In this document: positions 57,682 to 64,000 of the stretch, in pieces
How positions within the stretch are numbered: the first letter of the stretch is position 1
Layout: the number at the start of each line of letters is the position of its first letter
NCBI GenBank assembly: GCA_000442125.1
Contig: KE546969.1
Span: 186,001 to 250,000, forward strand
Length of the DNA: 64,000 bases
DNA from: Opeltia flavorubescens
Taxonomy: Eukaryota > Ascomycota > Lecanoromycetes > Teloschistales > Teloschistaceae
Direction: 5' to 3'
Notes under the pieces: generated by a model
What the model was told of the DNA's origin: nothing
Database searches by the model: none
Seen by the model: only the letters and a program-made list of their open reading frames with translations
Translations under genes and position numbers: made by a program

Positions 57682-57997
57682 CGTTATTGGATTTCTAGGT
57701 ATTGATTTTAGGAAAATGTGAGGTGTATGAATGGTGATGAGATATGGGTGGCGAAGATACTGTTGACGATGGTGGTGAATGATGACTTTGGAGGGTATAA
57801 TTCAAGGAGATGGAGAGTTTTGCTGTGGTCCTGATGTGGTGAAGAAGAAAGGAGAGGAAGGAAAAACCAGAGCAAAAGTCTTTAAGAAGATATGTATGTT
57901 TAACTGAAAAATATATATGCGCATGATTCTCGTATGCTTTTTTCACAAGGATATAGAAAGGAGAAAAAGTAGATCAGGAAAGGGGAGTTCATCAAAC

Positions 57998-58017
57998 GAG
58001 CAAGATTGAGCACGATT
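57998..58017 (+). repeat. Repeated 20-bp element, copy 2
   Basis: Identical to 56980-56999. It lies 317-336 bp upstream (minus sense) of the unit-2 ORF start. The next 100 bp in both copies share imperfect words (ACCGGC..G, TGC.AA.TC.CCC). Confidence 0.85.
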
Positions 58018-58327
58018 CACAGTACAGTGCAAAATCTCCCAAAAAGGGGCAAGAAGAAGAAAAGGGAAGTTTTTAACGACACAGAGTATACAAACCGGCC
58101 CGGCAAAATCTGCTACTTTAACAAAACTCTGCATGTATTTTTTAAGTATCCAGTTCAGTATACAAGCAGGCTGTTTCGTTATCATCGATGTTCTTCATAA
58201 TCAGGAAATATCATATACCAAAAAAATATATACAAATCACCAAAGATGAATTCTGTACAACCTCCTCGCCATTATATTAGCTTCCTCCAGGTTGAACACG
58301 CGTTATCATATACCCACACCAGCCGTT

Positions 58328-58560
58328 CTACATTCTCTCTTTGCCCCCTCCCCCTCCCCTCATCCCTCTCCCTCCCTCACTTTCCTTCTCTCACTAACCG
58401 CCCCCGCATTAAAAACTAATCCATCCACATCCTAATCCCCCTCCCCTACCATTCCCTCCCACCCCCTTCCCCCCCTCTTCTTTTCTACCCCCTCCCCAGC
58501 CCTTCCCCCATTCCCCCTCCTTACCCGTCTCCCCTTCCCCCTGCCCGTCTCCCCCTCATC
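58328..58560 (+). repeat. Pyrimidine-rich tract of unit 3
   Basis: About 230 bp of C/T-rich plus-strand DNA (many CCCCTCCC words). It corresponds in position to tracts of units 1, 2 and 4. Confidence 0.6.
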
Positions 58561-58645
58561 TTATGTATTCAACACCAATCCATCCCATCTAACCCCCCCA
58601 CTCCAGCAACAACGCACGGAAAAGTCTCAGCAGGCGCTCTTATCG

Positions 58646-58726
58646 CTAGAATAATAGAGATGTAAATAGCAGCCAGGGTAACGAGGAAATTTTGATTGTG
58701 GGGGATGTATACTGCGTTGATTGCAT
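58646..58726 (-). pseudogene. Unit 3 short ORF, possibly decayed
   Basis: A 26-codon ORF from MQSTQYTSPTIKISS ends in a hydrophobic LPWLLFTSLLF at 58646. Another minus frame stays open across 58580-58815, with an IYISIILAI hydrophobic stretch, but lacks an ATG. At this array position a peptide ORF of 60-120 codons is expected, so this unit may be shortened or degenerate. An unseen splice could also explain it. Confidence 0.25.
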
Positions 58727-59104
58727 TGTTTGGTATAGGATAGGGGTCAAGGTTGAAGGGGTTGTGTTGAGGATGTAAGAATAGGAGGGTGGCTGATGTT
58801 GATTATGATTTGGGGGATGAGGAGAGGAAGTTAAAATATTTGTAATAGTAATAGTATAAGAAGCGTCAAGGAGATCTGAAGTGATTGCAGCGGTTTCAAA
58901 AATAGTCTATATAGTAAAAAGGAAAGAATAAGAAAAAGATAATACGTAGAAGCCTCGAATGTATATATCCCTCCTTTCAACATAAGGGAGTAAGTAAGCG
59001 AGTACAGCAGCACAATATGCGGCTATTTACTATAAATCGGTCTGAATTTTTTTGGCAGGACGGATATGCAATTTTGACCTTGAAATATTAAGAGGAAATC
59101 TACC

Positions 59105-59235
59105 ACCCCCAGACCATCCTTCCCTCTCCCCCTTCCCTCCCCTCATCAGCTCCTTCCTTTTCCTTCCCTCTCCCCCTCTTTCACCCCCCTATATTCCCCC
59201 CATACTCTCCTATTCCCCCCTTTACCCTCTATTCC
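59105..59235 (+). repeat. Pyrimidine-rich tract of unit 4
   Basis: C/T-rich plus-strand DNA just downstream (minus sense) of the unit-4 ORF. Confidence 0.6.
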
Positions 59236-59236
59236 C

Positions 59237-59605
59237 CTACCGGAACCACAGTGGATAAAACCCAATCCACAATGGTAAAATACCTGCCCTCATGACCCCC
59301 TGTCCTACGTCCACCTTAACAATGCCCTTGGTCCCTAAAACCTCCCCCTCCATCTCTACGACCTCCCCTTTTACCCTTACCCCTACCCCTACCTCACCCC
59401 CGAAACCCGTAGACCCCATCGCGCTCGCCAGTGGCTGAACCTTCGAAAAGGACTGTATCTGTGGAAGCGTCTGTATCTGTGGTTGCAAGTCCCCAAACGG
59501 AAATACCTGCGGGAGCGGCCGGGCGGATACTGGTGTCGAAAGGCCAAGGACAATAATCAGGACGAGGGTGAGGGTGAATAGAGGGTCGGTGAAGTGGAGA
59601 TGCAT
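59237..59605 (-). CDS. Putative secreted protein, unit 4 (122 aa)
   Basis: The ORF starts MHLHFTDPLFTLTLVLIIVL with a good signal-peptide character; cleavage is plausible after VSA or SAR, before RPLPQVFPFGDLQ. The mature part is Gln/Pro-rich, then Gly/Val-rich (GEVGVGVRVKGEVVEMEGEV), ending RAGILPLWIGFYPLWFR. No known domain recognised; no cysteine is seen. It is the longest ORF of the tandem array. A short TA-rich run near 59809-59822 is 204-217 bp upstream and could act as TATA box. Confidence 0.4.
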   Translation of the reverse strand: MHLHFTDPLFTLTLVLIIVLGLSTPVSARPLPQVFPFGDLQPQIQTLPQIQSFSKVQPLASAMGSTGFGGEVGVGVRVKGEVVEMEGEVLGTKGIVKVDVGQGVMRAGILPLWIGFYPLWFR

Positions 59606-60461
59606 GGTCTTTTGGCGGATGTGGGTATCGATATATAGATTTCCAGATGTTTTGAAGTAGAGGAGGTGAGGTACGGCGGAGAAACGTGGCTGGTGATGAT
59701 GATGGTGATGGTCTTGTGGGTTGAGGAAATGGATTTTGCAGTGGGTATTGTGTGTCTGTGTTGTAGAAAGGAGAATAAAGAATTAGGTATGAGTATCGTT
59801 GACGAATATTTTATATATATTTTTGAAAGTTATTTGCGAAGACGAATTATTGCGCAGGATTTCCATGTATTCTAAAGAAAGGGGAGAAGTCTACAGCTGG
59901 ACAGGAGGAAGAGCACGTTTTCGGTGTCAAGTAAAAATGAGCACATTTAATGCAAGTCCAATATCACACTCTACCAATTGGACAAGTAGGGCCAAGGATG
60001 GGACAAGCTTTAAAGTAATGCTACCATTCTTTCAGAGACTCAATACATACGATGACAAAAACCAAAACCAAAACTATGTAGTAACACATGTCGCTCGAAG
60101 TATAGGCCGTAAAATGCATTCCTTGTGCTTGCAAATATATGATGGGTATCTCATGAACAGAAATGATACGCCGCTGAACGCCATAATGTATGAAGTAACG
60201 TGATCGTCTTCGCTTGAAATGATGCCAAGAATGAGCGCGGTTATATGGTAACGGACGAGGTTGAACAATCCTTTTGATGAGTGACATAGCAGTTGTGGGC
60301 GGAACGGCTGCTTGTTGGCATACCTTCCACATCTGAGGTGGTTGAAATGCATGATTTCGACTCGACTGGCATCGAGAGCCTCTATCGGCGAATAAGTTGC
60401 TTTGATCGCATAACGACGAACGCCATAGGGGAATCTTTCGTCGATTCGTCCGAAATCGTTT
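59606..60461. other. Upstream part of unit 4 and 3' flank of DUF6594 gene
   Basis: The first 350 bp hold the TATA-like run and GAGCACATTT words resembling the repeated 20-bp element. From about 60020 an open minus frame extends into the DUF6594 gene but has no usable ATG start at its beginning, so no gene is called. Confidence 0.4.
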
Positions 60462-62155
60462 CTAGTCGACAACAATTGCTAGCATGAGCATGACACCCGC
60501 GTATCTACGATGCAAGTCAGCATTGAGATCCTTGTTTCCCATAAATTCAAGTGAAGATCAAGAACATACACTCCAAGCCCCTTCTTCTTCTCCTTCAGCA
60601 GCTGCAAATCCAGCAACGAGGTCGGCGAAACCATACACATCAATGCCAATCCAATCACTGCACTCATCACCAATCGAGCGAAAAATTGGGGGACGAATTT
60701 GAAGACGATGATGGTCGTGAGAATGGTAAGCGAAACCGTAACGGGGGAATATTTGAGGCTCGTGGGGCTCGACTGCTGTCGGGTCTGAGCCACTGTGACC
60801 AGGTCGTTATCGTGATTCAAAAATAGAGCTTCGGGTTTGGCGATTGGATTATGCTTCATGATCCATCTGCGATAGGCTTTGACGTCTGATCTCGAAGAAG
60901 GGGAGAGGGTTTGTGTGAGATTGGAGTATGATGAAAGAGTCCGATCTGATGAAGCTCTTATTAGCTTGACAATAGGGTTCCCTGATCAATCAATTCACTC
61001 ACTGTAAGTATCGACCTTGCTCGCACATCGGTCCAAAAGATTTTTCCTATGCCATTGCAATTGACTTGGTGCCTTGGCTTCTTCCCGCCTTGAAGCTGGG
61101 CAGCGACTCCTACCCATGCATTGCTCCTCTCGTACAATCGAAGCGTCCAATTGCTCCAATTCAGCCTCGATTTCTGCAATTTCATCTTGTAGGTACAGTA
61201 GAATGCGATTGTTGAGCGTTTCAAACTTGCGATAGACAGGCTTAAGAACAGCATCCTCCTGTGATGAGATCCTTGAGGCTAGCTCCGAATAACCATGCTT
61301 CATCGTAGACGACTCCTTTGCTGGTTGCTGTTTACGGCTCCGGGGTAGTTGAGGCGATAATTCAGGCGGTGTTGCAGATAGCTGGTAGGAGGTATTCTCG
61401 AGAAGCTTTGGGGGCTCTCGGGTCCTTCGTGCATAGTAAGCCTCCGGGGTATCGCTGGGAACTGTGCTCAGCTGAGGCCAAGCATCTGTCGCGGCATTGT
61501 TGTTCTGAACCGCAAAAGGCTCGTAGGAGACATTCAAGCCATGGTCTTCCGGGATTGACGGTTCGTGTGTGGAGGCCCGACGTATACTTGGATACTTGTG
61601 CTGTTGAACAGGGGAATCTCCATCACCACTGCTTGAACCCATCGAAATACCAGAGTCCGAGTGAAAGCTACCAGACTGGTTGAAACCGCCGTGCCACGTT
61701 TGTCGCTTTGACTGCTGAACGGCATTGACTTCTAAATCGCTGTAATGTGATGACGGGTGGTGAGCCGAGACCGGGCTTGAGGCTGCGGTATCCGGTCCAG
61801 TACTCTCCAAGGCATCATCGTCCTCATGTTCATCGTCCGTATGGTGATGGTCGTCACCCTCCTCCGAATTATCCATGAATGCAAATACGTCAATGTCCCT
61901 TTTGATCTTCTTCTTGGTGGTTGTCTCCTCGGTTGGACTGCTCCTCGGGGTTATTTTGGAAACAGGAGTAGCTCCTTGACGTCTCGAGGGTCTCAATTGG
62001 GCATTCGAAGCATTCGAGGCATTGGAAGCGCCGGAAGACTTCTTGACTTCGATGGGACTTGTAGATTGCATCACGGCAGGAGCTAGACTTGTTGGCTTTT
62101 GAGAGATGGACGAGTGACGTGAAGTCCGACGAGGACGATCACTGAGCCAGGGCAT
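60462..62155 (-). CDS. DUF6594 membrane protein
   Basis: Three exons (62155-61003, 60945-60570, 60504-60462) give 523 aa. The N-terminal 280 residues are disordered with Ser/Asp/His runs. The DUF6594 domain then starts at HGYSELASRISSQEDAVLKP and RKFETLNNRILLYLQDEIAE, with a coiled coil (IEAELEQLDASIVREE). The C-terminus has RRWIMKHNPIAKPEALFLNH and two to three membrane segments (VSLTILTTIIVFKFVPQFF, LVMSAVIGLALMCMVSPT, VMLMLAIVVD). This is the usual fungal DUF6594 layout: an N-terminal helical part and a C-terminal membrane bundle. Function unknown; several members occur per ascomycete genome. Start MPWLSDRPRRTSRH is the first ATG of the frame. Confidence 0.88.
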
Positions 62156-63216
62156 CGTTGTAGCAGGTATATCAACGGAAGATGTAGAGATAGGTCTCCC
62201 GTACAGGAGTCTTTGAAGGAATTGCTCCAGATTGTCTCAGTACTCGATGCCGGTGTCGAGGAAATGGGCCGAAGTCGTCTCACCCGATACTGCCCGACGG
62301 CTGCAGGTTGATGGGTCGAGTCGATGTAATGTGGGACACGATTGGTGTGACGTTCAAAGATCGGAGTTGATGATAAAAGGCAAAACAAGAGACGGGAGTG
62401 AGGAGGATGAGAAACGCATTTAGCAACAGGTGTTCAGCTTGCGACTCCCATGAAACAGGAGGGGGCCAAAGCCACGGCGATACCTTTTCGTTCACCATGA
62501 CCACTCCGAGCACAGCTGCTTCTGCCCACATCCGCTACCCCATCCAAGCAAGCGCTGCAGTCTGCAAGCCATCTCTTTTGATTGCGGCCCGCTCATGGGC
62601 TGCAAAGTGCATTTAGGATGACGATGTCTTACCTCGCCAATAATTGTGCAATTAAATAGGTCCAATTGGTGCTGGAAAAGGTGTTGGTGGTGGGCTGGAT
62701 GCGGCGTTTAGAGGCGTTTCAATATTCGGCAAGCCCAAGTGTCTGTCACTGTTAACGCTGTGTTGGCCGCGCATCGCATCTTCGGCCTACTCCAATAGAT
62801 GCGGCTTCATGCGCTCAACCGTCTGAGCTTCCGACAATCGAAGCGCTCTGATAGGAATGTTACCTTCAATAGATTCGTGTTCGCTTCTCCGCTACTCCGA
62901 GCTTCTGTGCTTGTGCGCATTCATATGGCTCGGGCAAGACCTGTTGTGCGATGACGCCCAAGATGATGATTCATTCGTACTGTTATGATCTCCCAATGAT
63001 AATCCTCAACGACGGATGTAAAGATTCTAGTGATGAAACTTGACATCTGCATTATGCTAACCAGAAGATATTTACAGGGTAGAATTGAAATCGATGGTGC
63101 CTACACTACAAGACCCTTCGAGGCCACATGTCTTGCCTAGTACGCCGTTCACTCCAATTATATCATGGTCTCTTGCCTAGAGACAAGCAACGCCTCACAT
63201 CCAAACTCGTATAACG
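62156..63216. other. Intergenic, no supported gene
   Basis: 1.06 kb between two minus-strand genes. Short ORFs (for example 62398-62616 plus) show no family resemblance. Confidence 0.5.
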
Positions 63217-64000
63217 TCAAGCGTTTTGCGCCGCCGTTATTCCATTTTGCTGCCCTGATTCTTGCTGAGTGACGCTGGCTGGCTGTGGCGTATTACTATT
63301 CGCTCGTGCTCCCTCTGCCAATTGTGATTTCTGTCTATCCATATTAATCCCAAGTCCATTGTTTGCCTGCGGGCCTTGTGAGACGCTGTTTCCATTAATT
63401 CGAGGTAATGATGGAGTATGTGAACCGGGCTGAGGAGAATTCTGTTGTTGAAATGGTGGCCGCCCTTGGCTTGGTGTACTGTTCTGACGTGAATGGCTTT
63501 GAGGCATAAAGGGCATGGCAGCTTTCGAGGGTGATGCGCTTCCTCCAGGTGGAGTCGGGGTGGGAGCATAAGGATATGACTGTTGAGCCCGACTCGACTG
63601 TTGATATGTTGGTTGTGATATTCTGGTATTGGTCGATGACTGCTGCGAATGGCCGTATCCTTGTCCATATCCTGTTCCATTCTGGCTGGAATACTGGTTA
63701 TACCCATTCACGTACGATGGCCGTGCTGACTGCTGACCGTGTTGAGTCGACGAGTATGAATATCGATCTGGCGTGGACGTAGTAATCGGTCGCTGGGATG
63801 TGTAAGAAGATCGGGCATTATTACCGTAGTACTGATTTGCCGAGATTGGTTTGGAATACTGTTGATTTGGGAGATATGGTGGAGCTGCTGTCGATCTAGT
63901 TGGTACGGTTTGTGGCGTGTAGGATGATCGATGAGGTAGTGTACCTGGTGTACTCGTTGTTGCAATATAGTTATTTCGTGGTGCCAGGCCGGTAGCAATG
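63217..64000 (-). CDS. Q/P-rich protein, partial (5' part beyond the window)
   Basis: An open minus frame reaches the window edge and stops at 63217, so only the C-terminal roughly 260 residues are visible. They are rich in Gln, Ser, Tyr, Asn and Pro (YTPQTVPTRSTAAPPYLPNQ, NQYSSQNGTGYGQGYGHSQQ, YPYAPTPTPPGGSASPSK, RQNSTPSQGRPPFQQQNSP). Such Q/N/Y-rich low-complexity tails are typical of transcription or chromatin factors and of prion-like regions. No domain is visible and no name is assigned. It could be the tail of a SWI/SNF- or SAGA-type subunit; that is a guess. Confidence 0.6.
   Translation of the reverse strand, partial: IATGLAPRNNYIATTSTPGTLPHRSSYTPQTVPTRSTAAPPYLPNQQYSKPISANQYYGNNARSSYTSQRPITTSTPDRYSYSSTQHGQQSARPSYVNGYNQYSSQNGTGYGQGYGHSQQSSTNTRISQPTYQQSSRAQQSYPYAPTPTPPGGSASPSKAAMPFMPQSHSRQNSTPSQGRPPFQQQNSPQPGSHTPSLPRINGNSVSQGPQANNGLGINMDRQKSQLAEGARANSNTPQPASVTQQESGQQNGITAAQNA

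Larger units (their letters stand above)
56262..60000 (-). repeat. Tandem array of about four diverged ~1-kb units
   Basis: Four units, read on the minus strand, share the same order: TATA-like A/T-rich upstream region, a GT/GGTGATGG-rich leader, a short ORF with a hydrophobic N-terminus, then a pyrimidine-rich plus-strand tract. ORF starts lie at 56686, 57681, 58726 and 59605 (spacings 995, 1045 and 879). Units 1 and 2 share a perfect 20-bp word, and all four share a weaker TGCAA word about 310-340 bp upstream of the start. The units are heavily diverged, so alignment by eye is approximate. Function unknown. Confidence 0.55.

Noticed and set aside
60074-60475. 133-codon minus ORF overlapping the DUF6594 3' end
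   Set aside because: Starts at a TTG inside the last DUF6594 exon in another frame and lies mostly in its 3' flank.

Overview
The window is nuclear DNA of a filamentous ascomycete (Pezizomycotina). The evidence is many short GT-AG introns (41 to about 200 bp), ascomycete-specific families (HET, DUF7580, DUF7708, AAA with a DUF7025-type N-terminus, acuF-type C2H2, DUF6594) and closely packed genes on both strands. A leotiomycete-like origin is only a guess. Spliced models were built by hand from splice signals, phase and family resemblance. No tRNA, rRNA, CRISPR array or intact mobile element was seen. Ambiguous bases occur at 22543 and 54028.

Layout. (1) 0.3-13 kb, accessory: an unresolved minus-strand gene; a DUF7580 gene divergent from a C2H2 zinc-finger/Tup1-like WD40 fusion; then a DUF7708 pseudo-NTPase gene convergent with a DUF7025-type AAA ATPase gene, 72 bp apart. 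(2) 13.5-28.6 kb, mostly housekeeping: a PPR-like helical protein, a mitochondrial enoyl-CoA hydratase, a conserved fungal protein, an RBR ubiquitin ligase, an APP1 phosphatidate phosphatase, a GGA clathrin adaptor, and TSR3 (18S rRNA modification). (3) 29.5-32.7 kb: a HET-ankyrin protein with a long acidic tail. (4) 33-41.6 kb, housekeeping: a SNIP1/Pml1 FHA splicing factor, UNC-50/Gmh1, and a Sec7-PH Arf exchange factor. (5) 42-55.4 kb: an ankyrin protein, SPT10, and an NLR-like protein with an alpha/beta-hydrolase N-terminus, an NB-ARC-like core and a disordered tail. (6) 56.2-60 kb: a probable tandem array of four diverged units of about 1 kb, each with a pyrimidine-rich tract, a short minus-strand ORF for a hydrophobic or secreted peptide, and a shared upstream element. 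(7) 60.4-64 kb: a DUF6594 membrane protein and the 3' part of a Q/P-rich protein.

How they fit together. Three genes serve Arf-dependent Golgi/endosome traffic (GGA, Sec7-PH, UNC-50/Gmh1) but are interspersed, so no operon-like logic is claimed. Seven genes belong to families of fungal non-self recognition or STAND-like signalling (DUF7580, C2H2-WD40, DUF7708, DUF7025-AAA, HET-ANK, ANK, hydrolase-NLR). They alternate with housekeeping genes, which suggests an accessory-gene-rich neighbourhood. The two most unusual signals are the short-peptide array at 56.2-60 kb and the C2H2-Tup1-like WD40 fusion.
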